DNA of 64,000 bases from Micromonospora sp. DSM 45708 (GTDB lineage: Bacteria > Actinomycetota > Actinomycetes > Mycobacteriales > Micromonosporaceae): NCBI RefSeq assembly GCF_039566955.1, contig NZ_CP154796.1:6882001-6946000 (forward strand), given 5' to 3'. Below the pieces are notes generated by a model. The model was not told where the DNA came from and did no database searches. It worked only from the letters and a program-made list of their open reading frames with translations. The translations under genes were made by a program, and so were the position numbers. Within the stretch, counting starts at the first letter, position 1. Every line of letters begins with the position of its first letter. Positions 17,823 to 26,666 of the stretch are shown one piece after another.

Positions 17823-18896
17823 TCAGACAAGGCTGCGCCGCCCGCGCCGCCACTGCCGGTCGGCCAGGTAGGTGCCCGGCCGCCAGCGCAGGTTGAGGCT
17901 GTAGTTGCTGCCGCAGCCGACACACTCCTTGCGGAACAGCCGCGCATGCTCGGCGCGGTACTCCGGGGCGTCGACGATCTCGGCGATCGGGCGCTGCCGG
18001 ACCGAGGCGGTCGGGTCGTGCGCCCAGCAGCCGCCGATCTCGCCCCGGGAGTGCACCATCAGCTTGAGCTGCGACTCGGCGCAGGGCAGGTCGCGTTGCA
18101 CCAGATCGTCGAAGTGCCCGCGCAGGTAACGCAGCTCCGAGTAGCGCGGCAACCACCGGCGGTCGGCCCGGGCCATCGCCTCCAACCCGGCCAGCGCCGC
18201 GTCGAGCCGGTCGCCGGCCACGTCGGTCTGCCCGGTGACCGCGTCGGTGCGGAACAGGAACGTCCGGTCGGTGACCAGGTTGAGATAGAGCGTCACGCCC
18301 AGCTCCTGGGCCAGCGCCGCGATGCCGGGCAGACTGTCCACGTTGTCCCGCATGACGGTGAAGTTCATCCGCACCTTCAGGCCGAGCCGGTCGCGCTCCG
18401 CGATCAGGTGCCGCAGGTGCCGGGTGGTCGTCTCGAACGCGCCGAGCCGGCCCCGGATCCGGTCGTGCACCAGCGCCGTCGGGCCGTCGACCGAGACGTT
18501 GAAGCTGCGTACGCCCGCGGCGAGCACCTCCGCCAGGACGGGCGGGGTGAGCCGGATGCCGTTGGTGTTCAGGTGCAGGTGGCGTACGCCCACCTCGTGC
18601 GCGTACGCCATCAGGGCCAGCGCGTCCGGCCGGATCAACGGCTCACCGCCGGTGAAGTTCACCTTGTGGATGCGCATCGCGACGAGCTGACGCAGGACGT
18701 CCCGCCACTCCTCGGTGGACAGCTCACCCCTGGTGTTGGTGGTCCAGCAGCCGCAGCTCGTGCAGCGCAGGTTGCAGTTGTCGGTGAGGAACAGCTCGGC
18801 GACCAGTGGCCGGACGTGCAGCCGGGGCGCGACCCGCTCCTTCACGGCGAGCCGACCGAAGAACCAGGCCAGCCGTGCGGTGTCGGTGACGCTCAC
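17823..18896 (-). CDS. Radical SAM enzyme with C-terminal Cys cluster (SPASM/twitch-like)
   Basis: 357 aa from GTG 18896, which has GGAGG five bases upstream; an in-frame GTG at 18902 overlaps that ribosome site and is less likely. The CNLRCTSC triad at about Cys41, Cys45 and Cys48 binds the 4Fe-4S cluster that cleaves SAM, followed by VNFTGGEPL and LNTNG. The C-terminal part has further Cys (CAESQ, GGCWAHD, ECVGCGSNYSLN) consistent with an auxiliary Fe-S cluster. The fold group includes enzymes that modify peptides, sugars or antibiotic scaffolds. The neighbours argue for a carbohydrate or glycoside substrate rather than a ribosomal peptide: no small precursor gene is seen. Confidence 0.87.
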   Translation of the reverse strand: MSVTDTARLAWFFGRLAVKERVAPRLHVRPLVAELFLTDNCNLRCTSCGCWTTNTRGELSTEEWRDVLRQLVAMRIHKVNFTGGEPLIRPDALALMAYAHEVGVRHLHLNTNGIRLTPPVLAEVLAAGVRSFNVSVDGPTALVHDRIRGRLGAFETTTRHLRHLIAERDRLGLKVRMNFTVMRDNVDSLPGIAALAQELGVTLYLNLVTDRTFLFRTDAVTGQTDVAGDRLDAALAGLEAMARADRRWLPRYSELRYLRGHFDDLVQRDLPCAESQLKLMVHSRGEIGGCWAHDPTASVRQRPIAEIVDAPEYRAEHARLFRKECVGCGSNYSLNLRWRPGTYLADRQWRRGRRSLV

Positions 18897-18924
18897 GGGC
18901 ACCTCCGGGCGGTGTGGGTGACGC

Positions 18925-19704
18925 TCACGGACGCCGCCGGGCGGCGACGAAGAGGTTGGCCGCGCGGAACAGCCGGCCGTCGAGGTGGATGCCGCGCTCC
19001 AGCAGGCGGCGTACCGGGCCGCCGGTGAGCAGCGCCGGGATCTGCAACCACCGCCAGAACAGGTTGGCGCCGGTCACCGTGGTCGGCGTGAAGCCCGCCG
19101 CGCGCAGCAGGTCGAGCAGGTCGGCGGTGCGGTAGTTGGTGTGCCGGTCCCGGCCGACCGACATGTCCCCGCGCAGGTCGTCGGAGAGGTCGGCGAACCG
19201 GCTGTGCCACACCCGCGACCCGAAGCGCCACGAGTAGATCCAACGGTGCAGCCGGGGGAAGTCGAACTTCGCGTTGTCGGGGTCGAGGAAGCTGAAGACG
19301 TGCCGGCGCGGCACGGTGAGCACCAGCAGCCCACCGGGGGCGAGCACCCGGTGCGTCTCGGCGAGCAGCGCGGCCTCGTCGGGCACGTGCTCCAGCACGT
19401 CGAGCAGGCTGACCGAGTCGAAGCGGCCGTCGGCGAACGGCAGCGGTCGACCGACCCGCAGCCGGTGCAGCGGCAGGTCGGGGTGACGGGCGGCCAGGCC
19501 GGCCAGGTAGCCCGGGTGCGGGTCGGCGCCCTCGCAGGTCACGGTGCCGTGCTCGTGCAGCACGGCGAGGAAGTCCCCGGGGCCGCAGCCCAGGTCGAGG
19601 TGCCGGCCGGTGCGGCCGGCCAGCGCCGACCAGGCGAACGCGTAGCGCCGCAGGGGATGGGCGGCGAAGGGCTGCCGGCGGGTCGCCGCGTCGGCCCGGC
19701 TCAC
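18925..19704 (-). CDS. Class I SAM-dependent methyltransferase (UbiE/COQ5-like)
   Basis: 259 aa, GTG start overlapping the Alg13-like stop. Motif I HLDLGCGPGDFLAVL, acidic post-I residue in CEGADPHPGYL, motif IV SVSLLDVLEHVPDE and post-IV VLAPGGLLVLTVPR are all intact. The C-terminal part with WIYSWRFGSRVWHSR and WRWLQIP resembles methyltransferases found in lipid and glycan gene clusters. Third gene of the minus-strand glycan operon. Confidence 0.85.
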   Translation of the reverse strand: MSRADAATRRQPFAAHPLRRYAFAWSALAGRTGRHLDLGCGPGDFLAVLHEHGTVTCEGADPHPGYLAGLAARHPDLPLHRLRVGRPLPFADGRFDSVSLLDVLEHVPDEAALLAETHRVLAPGGLLVLTVPRRHVFSFLDPDNAKFDFPRLHRWIYSWRFGSRVWHSRFADLSDDLRGDMSVGRDRHTNYRTADLLDLLRAAGFTPTTVTGANLFWRWLQIPALLTGGPVRRLLERGIHLDGRLFRAANLFVAARRRP

Positions 19705-20195
19705 CGGACCAGCCGGGCGCAGAGCGCGTCCAACGTGGCGACCAGCCGAGCGCTGTCGACCGCGCCGGGCAGTGGCCGCTCGGCCAGCAACCGCCGTTGC
19801 CGCTCGGGGTGTGCGGCCACCACGGCCGGCAGGTCGGCGGTGTCCCACACCGCGATCACCCGGCCCGAACGCTCCTCGTCCCGCAGGTAGGCGACCTGGT
19901 GGTCGTTGCCCATCTCGCCCCGCGCGGCCTCCCGGGCCACCGCGACCGGCACCCGGCCGAGCCGCTGGACCAGGCGGACGGTGTTCCCCGCGTGGGTGAT
20001 CACCACGTCGGCGGCGGCCAGCCGCTCCCGCAGGTCGTCCAGGGGCAGGAACGCCTCGTGCGGGCACGGCGGCGTCACGGTCGAGGTGCCGGTCTGGACG
20101 AACACCTCGTGCGCGGCGCACAGCGGCGCGACGCCGTGGATCAGGCGGTCGAACGGCCACGGACCCATGCCGACGGTGACCAGGACGCGGGCCAT
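19701..20195 (-). CDS. Alg13-like glycosyltransferase domain protein (catalytic C-terminal half of GT28 type)
   Basis: 164 aa. It opens RVLVTVGMGPWPFDRLI and has DVVITHAGNTVRLVQRLGRVPVAVAR and NDHQVAYL, the UDP-sugar-binding half of MurG/GT28 glycosyltransferases (Alg13, EpsF, Cap14G types). Its partner half is encoded just upstream (Alg14-like), two bases away, so the two should associate at the membrane to form one glycosyltransferase. Classical substrates are UDP-GlcNAc or UDP-glucuronate; the one here is unknown. Confidence 0.85.
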   Translation of the reverse strand: MARVLVTVGMGPWPFDRLIHGVAPLCAAHEVFVQTGTSTVTPPCPHEAFLPLDDLRERLAAADVVITHAGNTVRLVQRLGRVPVAVAREAARGEMGNDHQVAYLRDEERSGRVIAVWDTADLPAVVAAHPERQRRLLAERPLPGAVDSARLVATLDALCARLVR

Positions 20196-20197
20196 GG

Positions 20198-20659
20198 TCA
20201 GTAGAGCTCCCCGATGAGCACCGCGCGGGGGCGGGACGCCAGCAGGGCGGGTCGCTGCACCAGCACCGCGGCGGCGAGCCGGGAGCAGAGCCGGGCGGCG
20301 GCCCCGGCGGGCCCGGTCATGTTGAACGTCTCCAGCCACAGCGACGGCACCCGGAGCAGGCGGGCGGCGAGGAACACGCCGACGGCCACCCCGGTGCCGG
20401 CCGACACCACCACGTCGGGTCGCTCACGGCGCAGCAGCCGCAGCGCCCGCCAGGTCGCCGGCAGCACCCGCAGCCGGCTGCGGGTCGACAACTCGGGCTG
20501 CCAGTGCACCCGCTGCCCGACCAACGCCACCTCGGTGTCGGGGGCCCGGACCGCCACCCAGACCGGATCGTGCCGTTCCCACCAGGGGCGGAGCGCGAGC
20601 AGATCCAGCAGGACGCCGCCGCTGCTGGAGACGAGGAGCACCCGGTACCGCCGTCCCAT
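20198..20659 (-). CDS. Alg14-like membrane-associated glycosyltransferase subunit
   Basis: 153 aa from ATG 20659 (a GTG at 20662 directly precedes it). The start YRVLLVSSSGGVLLDLLAL, with GG in the acceptor loop, and RPDVVVSAGTGVAVGVFLAARLL followed by WLETFN are hallmarks of Alg14/EpsE, the acceptor-binding and membrane-recruiting half that works with Alg13. First gene of the five-gene operon. A TAGCGT hexamer ends six bases before this ATG, suggesting a leaderless transcript. Confidence 0.87.
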   Translation of the reverse strand: MGRRYRVLLVSSSGGVLLDLLALRPWWERHDPVWVAVRAPDTEVALVGQRVHWQPELSTRSRLRVLPATWRALRLLRRERPDVVVSAGTGVAVGVFLAARLLRVPSLWLETFNMTGPAGAAARLCSRLAAAVLVQRPALLASRPRAVLIGELY

Positions 20660-20665
20660 CACGCC

Positions 20666-20671
20666 ACGCTA
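20666..20671 (-). promoter_or_regulatory. Leaderless-type -10 box for the glycan operon
   Basis: TAGCGT on the minus strand, six bases before the ATG of the Alg14-like gene. Confidence 0.45.
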
Positions 20672-20725
20672 TCTCAGAGTCGCGGATCAGGACGGCCCCC
20701 GTCCAGCGTGGACGGCGGGTACCCG

Positions 20726-21469
20726 TCAGCGACCGTCCCGGGGACCGAAGGCGGTGAGCGCGTCCAGGTCGGAGTATCCGCCGCGCAGGTACTCGTCGGC
20801 CCACTGCGCCGCCTCCGGGAAGCCGGACCCGGCGACCACCTCGGCGCGGGCGGCGTCCACGTCGAACCGGGTGCGGCGCAGCTCCACCCCGGGACCGAGC
20901 AGCGCCCACCAGGCGCCCGCGCCCCCGTACGGCATGCCGACACTGCCCGGGTTGACCACCAGGCGACGGTCGACCAACCGGGTGTACGGCATGTGGGTGT
21001 GCCCGCAGACCACGGTGCCGACCTCGGCCGGCAGGCCGGCGAAGACCTCGGCCCAGCGTTCCGGCCGCGAGTCGACGAGCACGACCTCCTCGTCGTCGCG
21101 GGGCGTGGCGTGGCAGAACAGCACGTCGCCGAGCCCGGCCACCGGCAGCGTGAGGTGCGGCGGCAGCGCGGCCAGCCGGGCCACCTGGTCGTCCCGGAGC
21201 TGCGCGGCGGCCCAGTTGGCGACCTCGAACTCCGACGGCTTCCCGGCCCGCGCCTCGACCAGCTCCCGCTCGCCGTTCCCGCCCACCCAGCGGGCGCGGT
21301 CGCCGAGCGCGGCGAGCCGGTCCAGCACCTCCACCGGCTGCGGGCCGGACGCGATGTCACCGGTGAGCACGATCAGCTCGGCGGCGGCCACGTCCGGCTC
21401 GGCCAGGACGGCCTCCAGCGCCGGCAGCACACCGTGGATGTCGGAGAGTACGGCGACCCGATCGATCAT
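20726..21469 (-). CDS. Calcineurin-like metallophosphoesterase (YfcE/MPP superfamily)
   Basis: 247 aa. Metal ligands are visible in order: LSDIHG (Asp-x-His), LTGDIASGP, GGNGERE (Asn of the GN-H/E position; the usual His is replaced by Gly-Glu), LFCHATP and CGHTHMPY, then VVNPGSVGMPYG. The GNGE substitution is seen in some uncharacterised actinobacterial members. It should be a cytosolic Mn/Fe-dependent phosphodiesterase or phosphatase; substrate unknown. The start ATG (IDRVAVLSDIHG) has a CAGGCT hexamer six bases before it. Not obviously in an operon. Confidence 0.88.
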   Translation of the reverse strand: MIDRVAVLSDIHGVLPALEAVLAEPDVAAAELIVLTGDIASGPQPVEVLDRLAALGDRARWVGGNGERELVEARAGKPSEFEVANWAAAQLRDDQVARLAALPPHLTLPVAGLGDVLFCHATPRDDEEVVLVDSRPERWAEVFAGLPAEVGTVVCGHTHMPYTRLVDRRLVVNPGSVGMPYGGAGAWWALLGPGVELRRTRFDVDAARAEVVAGSGFPEAAQWADEYLRGGYSDLDALTAFGPRDGR

Positions 21470-21610
21470 CGCCCCAGCCTGGACGCCGGCCGCCGGGGCG
21501 TCCAGGAATTCTGCGCTGGGCAGAGACGACCCCGGGGCCGCGCGCCACGCCGGAGACGGCGCCGGCCCGGACCGCGCGAGGCGGGCCGGGCCGGGGAGCC
21601 GGTGCGGAGG

Positions 21611-22288
21611 TCAGACCCGCGCGCGGCGGGCCAGGCGCTCCGGGTCGAGGATGATGATGCTCTTGCCGTCCAGTCGCAGCCAGCCGCGCGAGGCGAAGTC
21701 GGCCAGGGCCTTGTTGACGGTCTCCCGGGAGGCGCCGACGAGCTGGGCGATCTCCTCCTGGGTGAGGTCGTGGGTGACCCGCAGCACGCCGCCGTCCCGG
21801 GTGCCGAACCGGCCGGCCATCTGGAGCAGGTTCTTGGCGACCCGGCCGGGCACGTCGGTGAAGATCAGGTCGGCGAGCGAGTCGTTGGTCCGGCGCAGCC
21901 GGCGGGCCAGCACCCGCAGCAACTGCTCGGCGATCTCGGGCCGGTTGTTCAGCCACGGACGCAGGGCCTGCTTGCGGAGTCGGACCAGCCGGGTGTCGGT
22001 GACCGCCGTGGCGGTCGCCGTCCGCGGGCCGGGGTCGAACAGCGACAACTCGCCGACCATGTCCGACGGGCCCATCACGGCGATCAGGTTCTGCCGGCCG
22101 TCCGCCGCGCGGCGACCCACCTTGATCTTGCCGGACAGGAGGATGTAGAGACTGTCACCGGGCTCGCCCTCGTTGAAGACGACCTCGCCCTTGCGGACCT
22201 CGATCGTCTCCATCTCCTTGGCGAGCGCCTCGGCAGCCTCCGGGTCGACACCCTGGAAGATCCCGCTGCGGGCCAGTACCTCGTCCAT
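21611..22288 (-). CDS. Crp/Fnr-family transcriptional regulator
   Basis: 225 aa starting [18 protein letters not shown]. The N-terminal cyclic-nucleotide-binding domain has [21 protein letters not shown] and [24 protein letters not shown], the phosphate-binding cassette with the Glu and Arg expected for cAMP binding. The C-terminal winged helix has [21 protein letters not shown]. It is nearly identical in pattern to the global regulator called Crp in Streptomyces and GlxR in corynebacteria. ATG 22288 has GGAGG six bases upstream, which decides the start over a GTG at 22294. Divergent from cbiZ. Confidence 0.93.
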   Translation of the reverse strand: MDEVLARSGIFQGVDPEAAEALAKEMETIEVRKGEVVFNEGEPGDSLYILLSGKIKVGRRAADGRQNLIAVMGPSDMVGELSLFDPGPRTATATAVTDTRLVRLRKQALRPWLNNRPEIAEQLLRVLARRLRRTNDSLADLIFTDVPGRVAKNLLQMAGRFGTRDGGVLRVTHDLTQEEIAQLVGASRETVNKALADFASRGWLRLDGKSIIILDPERLARRARV

Positions 22289-22448
22289 GCGCACCTCCGC
22301 CTGCGCGTGCCGTCCGTCGGCCCGGGTCCGCCGTCCGCTGATCCCTCGCGCGCCGCCAGTCTAGGCGCACATGAGCAGGAATCGGAGGTGCACCCCTGGA
22401 TCCCGCCCACCGGCGCCGGCCGACGCCACCGGTCCCCACCTGTGATCG

Positions 22449-22454
22449 TAGGGT
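22449..22454 (+). promoter_or_regulatory. Leaderless-type -10 box for cbiZ
   Basis: TAGGGT, seven bases before the GTG at 22462; it favours that start over the GTG at 22453, which lies inside the hexamer. Confidence 0.5.
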
Positions 22455-22461
22455 GACGGAC

Positions 22462-23133
22462 GTGCTGTGCGAGCCGATCCTGACCAGCCGGTCCGAAGCC
22501 GGGTGGGACATCCCGCTGCTGGTGTGGCGGGCCGAGGCGCCGCTGCTGGCGGTCGGTTCCGCCCCGCTGGGCGGGGGGATCGGCGTCCGCCGGTGGGTGG
22601 TCAACGCGACCGTGCCGATGACGTACGACCGGGACGACCCGGCCGCCCACCTGACCGAGCTGGCCCGCGACCTGGACCTGAGCGGGCCCGGGGTCGGGCT
22701 GCTCACCGGCGTGGACGTGACCGAGGTGGTGCACCGGAGCGACGGCGGCGTGCGGGTCTGGGCGACGGTCGGCCTGGGCACCCCGGTCTGGGCCGCCGCG
22801 CCCGCCGCGCCGGCGGTGCCCGCGCCGGCCCACCCGGTCGGCACCGTCAACATCGTGGTGCACGTGCCGGTCCGGCTCGGGGACGCCGCCCTGGTCAACG
22901 CGGTGGCCACCGCCACCGAGGCGAAGGCGCAGGCGATCTGGGAGCTGGGGCTGGCGGCCACCGGCACCGCCACCGACGCGGTCACCGTGCTCTGCCCGGC
23001 CGACGGCGACCCGGCCCCGTACGGCGGCCCGCGCTCGACCTGGGGCGCCCGGCTGGCCCGGGCCGTGCACGCCGCCGTGGGCGACGGCGGCGCCGGCACG
23101 GTCGTGCCCTGGTCCGACCGGCGGGCGGGCTGA
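22462..23133 (+). CDS. cbiZ: Adenosylcobinamide amidohydrolase (CbiZ)
   Basis: 223 aa. The motifs VGSAPLGGGIGVRRWVVNATVP and LLTGVDVTEVV, and the C-terminal NIVVHVP, NAVATATEAKAQAI and AVTVLCP segments are those of CbiZ, which removes the aminopropanol side chain from adenosylcobinamide to give adenosylcobyric acid during corrinoid salvage. Cytosolic. It stands alone here without other cobalamin genes or a visible cobalamin riboswitch. Start GTG 22462 is supported by the TAGGGT hexamer; GTG 22453 would add three residues. Confidence 0.88.
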   Translation: MLCEPILTSRSEAGWDIPLLVWRAEAPLLAVGSAPLGGGIGVRRWVVNATVPMTYDRDDPAAHLTELARDLDLSGPGVGLLTGVDVTEVVHRSDGGVRVWATVGLGTPVWAAAPAAPAVPAPAHPVGTVNIVVHVPVRLGDAALVNAVATATEAKAQAIWELGLAATGTATDAVTVLCPADGDPAPYGGPRSTWGARLARAVHAAVGDGGAGTVVPWSDRRAG

Positions 23134-23189
23134 CGTGCGCCGTCAGGTATTCCGACCATTCGGCCCTCGTGGCGACGTCCCCGGGGCGG

Positions 23190-23195
23190 TAGCGT
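23190..23195 (+). promoter_or_regulatory. Leaderless-type -10 box for the CapA-like gene
   Basis: TAGCGT, eight bases before the ATG at 23204. Confidence 0.4.
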
Positions 23196-23203
23196 CGCCG
23201 ACG

Positions 23204-24460
23204 ATGTACGCTTCCGCCCGCTCTGTGCCCCGTCCCCGCCGCACCGCCGGCCCCGGCCCGCGCCTCGCCGGCCCCGGCCCGCACCTCGCCGGTCCCGTAC
23301 CGCGCCGTGCCGTCCCCGGCCCGCGCCTCGCCGCGCTGGCCGCGCTCTTCGCGGTCCTGCTCGTCGCCGGCTGCTCGGACTCCGGCGGCGGCGACGGCCC
23401 GCTCTGGCAGACCGGGCAGGGCGGCGGCTCGACCGGGTCGGCCGGGCCCGCGTCCGGCGACCAGCCGGCCGCGTCCGGCGAATCGACCGAGCCGTCGATC
23501 TCGCTGACCGCGACCGGTGACGTGATCATGGGGAACGCGCCGAACCGGCTGCCGCCCAACGGCGGCAAGGGCTTCTTCGACGACGTGAAGTCCGCGCTCA
23601 AGGGTGACCTGGTGATGGGCAACCTGGAGGAGCCGCTCACCGACGACACCGGCGCCGGCAAGTGCGGCCCGAACCCGCAGAACTGCTACCAGTTCCGGGC
23701 GCCGCCCGGCTACGCCGCGCACCTGCGCTCGGCCGGGTTCCAGCTACTCAACCAGGCCAACAACCACGGCAACGACTACGGCCAGCAGGGCTACGAGAAC
23801 ACCCAGTCGGCGCTGGAGGCGCACGGCCTCAAGCACACCGGTGCGCCCGGCGAGATCACCGTGGTCGACGTCAAGGGCGTCAAGGTGGCAGTGGTCGGCT
23901 TCTCGTCGTACCCCTGGTCGAACAGCCTGATCGACCTGAACGCCGCCAAGCAGGTCATCGAGATGGCCAAGGGGATGGCCACGCTCGTGGTGGTGCAGGT
24001 GCACATGGGCGCCGAGGGCGCGGACAAGACCCGGGTCAAGCCCGGCACCGAGATGTACGTCGGGGAGAACCGGGGCGACCCGATGCGCTTCGCCCGTACC
24101 GTGATCGACGCCGGCGCGGACCTGGTGATCGGGCACGGCCCGCACGTGCTGCGGGGCCTGGAGTTCTACCAGGGCAAGCTGATCGCCTACAGCCTGGGCA
24201 ACTTCGCCGGCGGCGGGAAGTCGTTGCAGAGCGCCGGCCGGCTCGGCTGGGGCGGCGTGCTCAAGGTGTCGCTCACCGCCGAGGGCCGGTTCGTCGGCGG
24301 CACGTTCACCTCGACCGTGATGAACGGCGTCGGCCGGCCCTCCGTCGACCGGCAGGACCGCGGCCTCGGGCTGGTGCGCGAGGTGACCCGGGCGGACTTC
24401 CCGGACACCGGCGCGAAGCTCGACGCGAGCGGGAAGATCAGCGCCCCGGCAGGTGGCTGA
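23204..24460 (+). CDS. CapA-family lipoprotein (metallophosphoesterase fold)
   Basis: 418 aa. An unusually long N-terminal region of about 45 residues precedes a hydrophobic stretch and lipobox LLVAGC. The mature protein has the CapA/PgsA (poly-gamma-glutamate synthesis) signature in order: [52 protein letters not shown] and [10 protein letters not shown]. Despite the name, these metal-dependent phosphoesterase-like proteins have varied or unknown roles at the cell surface, and no capB/capC genes are near. The N-region is encoded by four 21-bp imperfect tandem repeats. Alternative starts upstream in frame exist, but the TAGCGT box and codon pattern favour 23204. Confidence 0.88.
   Translation: MYASARSVPRPRRTAGPGPRLAGPGPHLAGPVPRRAVPGPRLAALAALFAVLLVAGCSDSGGGDGPLWQTGQGGGSTGSAGPASGDQPAASGESTEPSISLTATGDVIMGNAPNRLPPNGGKGFFDDVKSALKGDLVMGNLEEPLTDDTGAGKCGPNPQNCYQFRAPPGYAAHLRSAGFQLLNQANNHGNDYGQQGYENTQSALEAHGLKHTGAPGEITVVDVKGVKVAVVGFSSYPWSNSLIDLNAAKQVIEMAKGMATLVVVQVHMGAEGADKTRVKPGTEMYVGENRGDPMRFARTVIDAGADLVIGHGPHVLRGLEFYQGKLIAYSLGNFAGGGKSLQSAGRLGWGGVLKVSLTAEGRFVGGTFTSTVMNGVGRPSVDRQDRGLGLVREVTRADFPDTGAKLDASGKISAPAGG
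23249..23332 (+). repeat. 21-bp minisatellite, four copies, in the CapA signal-peptide region
   Basis: Four imperfect copies of a 21-base unit beginning GGCCCCGGCCCGC encode [21 protein letters not shown] and VPGPRLA before the hydrophobic core of the signal peptide. The unit length is a multiple of three, so copy-number changes keep the frame. Confidence 0.8.
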
Positions 24461-24506
24461 GCGCACGCCGGCCGCGTCGACCCACCGGGGCGTCGGCCCC
24501 GCGACG

Positions 24507-24512
24507 TAGGCT
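24507..24512 (+). promoter_or_regulatory. Leaderless-type -10 box for nth
   Basis: TAGGCT, seven bases before the GTG start at 24520. Confidence 0.5.
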
Positions 24513-24519
24513 GGCCGGC

Positions 24520-25299
24520 GTGACCACGCGCTCCCCCGAGACCGACCTCGGCCGTACGCGTCGGGCCCGCCGCATCGGGCGGGTGCTGACCGAGACCCAC
24601 CCCGACGCGCACTGTGAACTCGACCACGGCAACGCGCTGGAGCTGGCGGTCGCCACGATCCTGTCCGCCCAGTGCACCGACAAGAAGGTCAACGAGGTCA
24701 CGCCGAAGCTGTTCGCCCGCTACCGCACCGCCGCCGACTACGCCGGCGCGGACCGCGTCGAGCTGGAGGAGCTGATCCGGCCCACCGGTTTCTACCGCAA
24801 CAAGACCAGCTCGCTGATCAACCTGGGCCGCGCGCTCTGCGAACGGTACGACGGCGAGGTGCCCGGCCGACTCGCCGACCTGGTCACCCTGCCGGGGATC
24901 GGGCGCAAGACCGCGAACGTGATCCTCGGCAACGCGTTCGACGTTCCGGGCATCACCGTCGACACCCACTTCCAGCGGCTGGTGCAGCGGTGGCAGCTCA
25001 CCACCGAGACCGATCCGGTGAAGATCGAGCACGTGATCGGCTTGCGCTACCCCAAGCGTGACTGGACCATGCTGTCGCACCGGATCATCTTCCACGGCCG
25101 CCGGGTCTGCCACGCCCGCAAGCCGGCCTGCGGCGCGTGCACGCTGGCGAAGCTCTGCCCCGCGTACGGCACCGGGCCGACCGAGCCGGCCGCCGCGGCC
25201 AAGCTGCTGAAGGGCCCCCGCGCGCGGGACCTCGCGGCGGCCGTCGGCCTCGACCCCGACCTGGTGCCGCCGCAGGCGACCGTGGCGGACGTGCCGTGA
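24520..25299 (+). CDS. nth: Endonuclease III (DNA glycosylase/AP lyase)
   Basis: 259 aa, GTG start. The helix-hairpin-helix [14 protein letters not shown] supplies the catalytic Lys (about 130) and VDTHFQRL the catalytic Asp (about 148), 18 residues apart as in E. coli Nth. The 4Fe-4S loop Cys-x6-Cys-x2-Cys-x5-Cys is intact in [17 protein letters not shown]. Removes oxidised pyrimidines and cuts at abasic sites. A Pro/Ala-rich tail of about 45 residues extends beyond the usual end. The stop overlaps the next gene (GTGA), the same nth-TlpA-Nudix-marP order known from mycobacteria and other actinomycetes. Confidence 0.96.
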   Translation: MTTRSPETDLGRTRRARRIGRVLTETHPDAHCELDHGNALELAVATILSAQCTDKKVNEVTPKLFARYRTAADYAGADRVELEELIRPTGFYRNKTSSLINLGRALCERYDGEVPGRLADLVTLPGIGRKTANVILGNAFDVPGITVDTHFQRLVQRWQLTTETDPVKIEHVIGLRYPKRDWTMLSHRIIFHGRRVCHARKPACGACTLAKLCPAYGTGPTEPAAAAKLLKGPRARDLAAAVGLDPDLVPPQATVADVP

Positions 25300-25901
25300 C
25301 CCGCCGGCTCGCGTACCTGCTCGTCCCGCTGCTGCTGGCGGCGGCGGGCTGCACCGCCACCGCCGAGGAGCCGGCCGGCCCGGCGTCGGCCACCCGCGCG
25401 GAACGCCCCTCGCCGTTCGCCGACTGCGCCCCGCTGACCGTGGCGCCGGCCTCGGCCGCGCCGTCGCCGGCCGGCAGGCCCGGTGATCCACTGCCCGACC
25501 TGGCGCTCAACTGCTTCACCGGCGGCGCGCCGGTGAAGCTCCGCGACGTGAAGGGCCCCGCCGTGATCAACGTGTGGGCGTCCTGGTGCCCGCCCTGCCG
25601 CAAGGAGCTGCCCGCGTTCCAGCGGCTCAGTGACCGCGCCGACGGCCGGTTCCAGGTGATCGGCGTGAACAGCCGGGACAGCCGCGGCGGCGCGCAGTCT
25701 CTCGGCGAGGACTTCGGCATCGACTTCCCGATGCTGCTCGACCAGGGCGACGCGTTCGAGCGCGCGCTCGAACGCAGCGCGTTCCCGCTGACCGTCCTGG
25801 TCGACTCCGACGGCCGGATCCGGCACGTCGACGGCACCGGCGCGCTCGACGACGCCCGCCTCGCCGCGCTCGTCCGGACGCATCTCGGGGTGCGGGTGTG
25901 A
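25296..25901 (+). CDS. TlpA-like thiol-disulfide oxidoreductase lipoprotein
   Basis: 201 aa, GTG start coupled to nth. Lipobox LLAAAGC anchors it outside the membrane. The thioredoxin fold carries [11 protein letters not shown] with active Cys98 and Cys101, then [12 protein letters not shown] and the cis-Pro segment [13 protein letters not shown]. TlpA/ResA-type proteins reduce extracytoplasmic disulfides, for example in apocytochrome c maturation; the mycobacterial homologue sits in the same position next to nth and marP. The region between the lipobox and the fold is a flexible Ala/Pro linker of about 50 residues with one extra Cys pair. Confidence 0.9.
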   Translation: MTRRLAYLLVPLLLAAAGCTATAEEPAGPASATRAERPSPFADCAPLTVAPASAAPSPAGRPGDPLPDLALNCFTGGAPVKLRDVKGPAVINVWASWCPPCRKELPAFQRLSDRADGRFQVIGVNSRDSRGGAQSLGEDFGIDFPMLLDQGDAFERALERSAFPLTVLVDSDGRIRHVDGTGALDDARLAALVRTHLGVRV

Positions 25902-26590
25902 CCCGGACGCCGCCCGGCTGGCTCGACCCGCTGCTGGGTCGGCTCGGCAGCGCCCGGGCCGAGGACTTCACCCGGCTCACCACGCCGGAGACCGGCGGCC
26001 GGGAGAGCGCCGTGCTGGTGCTGCTCGGCGAGGAGCCCGGTGCCGGGCCGGACATGCTCGTCCTCCAGCGCGCCGCGACGCTGCGCAACCACGCCGGGCA
26101 ACCGGCCTTCCCCGGCGGCGCGGCCGACCCGGAGGACGCCGACGCCCGCGCCACCGCGCTGCGCGAGGCGAACGAGGAGGTCGGCCTCGACCCGGGCAGC
26201 GTCACCGTGCTGGCCGAACTGCCCCGGCTGTGGATCCCGGTCAGCGACTTCGTGGTGACCCCGGTGCTCGCCTGGTGGCACGACCCGCACCCGGTCCACC
26301 CACGCGAGCCGGCCGAGGTCGCGCACGTCGCCCGGCTGCCGGTCGCCGAGCTTGTCGACCCGGACAACCGCATGCGGGTACGCCATCCCAGCGGCTGGAT
26401 CGGCCCCGCGTTCTCCGTCCGCGGCATGCTGGTCTGGGGCTTCACCGCCGGCGTGATCGACACGCTGTTGGAACTGGGCGGCTGGGCCCGGCCCTGGCCG
26501 AGCTCGCGGGTGTGGGAGCTGCCGCCGGTCGGTGCCGCCCCCGCCCCCTCGGCCGGCACCGACGCCGCCGACGAGAGTCCGGTGCGCTGA
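25898..26590 (+). CDS. Nudix hydrolase, CoA pyrophosphatase type
   Basis: 230 aa, GTG start overlapping the TlpA stop. It has the UPF0035/CoA-specific segment ATLRNHAGQPAFPGGAADPED ahead of the Nudix box, in which ALREANEEVGLD supplies the metal-binding Glu residues. Members hydrolyse CoA, acyl-CoA or related nucleotide diphosphates to phosphopantetheine and 3',5'-ADP. The N-terminal 25 residues and a Pro/Ala-rich C-terminal tail flank the domain. Third gene of the nth operon. Confidence 0.9.
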   Translation: MTRTPPGWLDPLLGRLGSARAEDFTRLTTPETGGRESAVLVLLGEEPGAGPDMLVLQRAATLRNHAGQPAFPGGAADPEDADARATALREANEEVGLDPGSVTVLAELPRLWIPVSDFVVTPVLAWWHDPHPVHPREPAEVAHVARLPVAELVDPDNRMRVRHPSGWIGPAFSVRGMLVWGFTAGVIDTLLELGGWARPWPSSRVWELPPVGAAPAPSAGTDAADESPVR

Positions 26591-26654
26591 TCACCCGCAC
26601 GGACCCTCAGGTCACGTTCAGCGAGCGCTGAGCCGGCCACGGGCCCGGTGCCCG

Positions 26655-26660
26655 TACCCT
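26655..26660 (+). promoter_or_regulatory. Leaderless-type -10 box for marP
   Basis: TACCCT, six bases before the GTG at 26667. Confidence 0.5.
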
Positions 26661-26666
26661 TGGGGC

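Noticed and set aside
17823..18896. Radical SAM gene as part of a ribosomal-peptide cluster
   Set aside because: No short precursor-peptide gene or peptide-recognition domain is adjacent; neighbours are glycan and methyl transferases.
22442..22458. Crp-site-like TGTGA next to the Crp/cbiZ intergenic region
   Set aside because: Only the left half matches TGTGA-N6-TCACA; the right half is absent.
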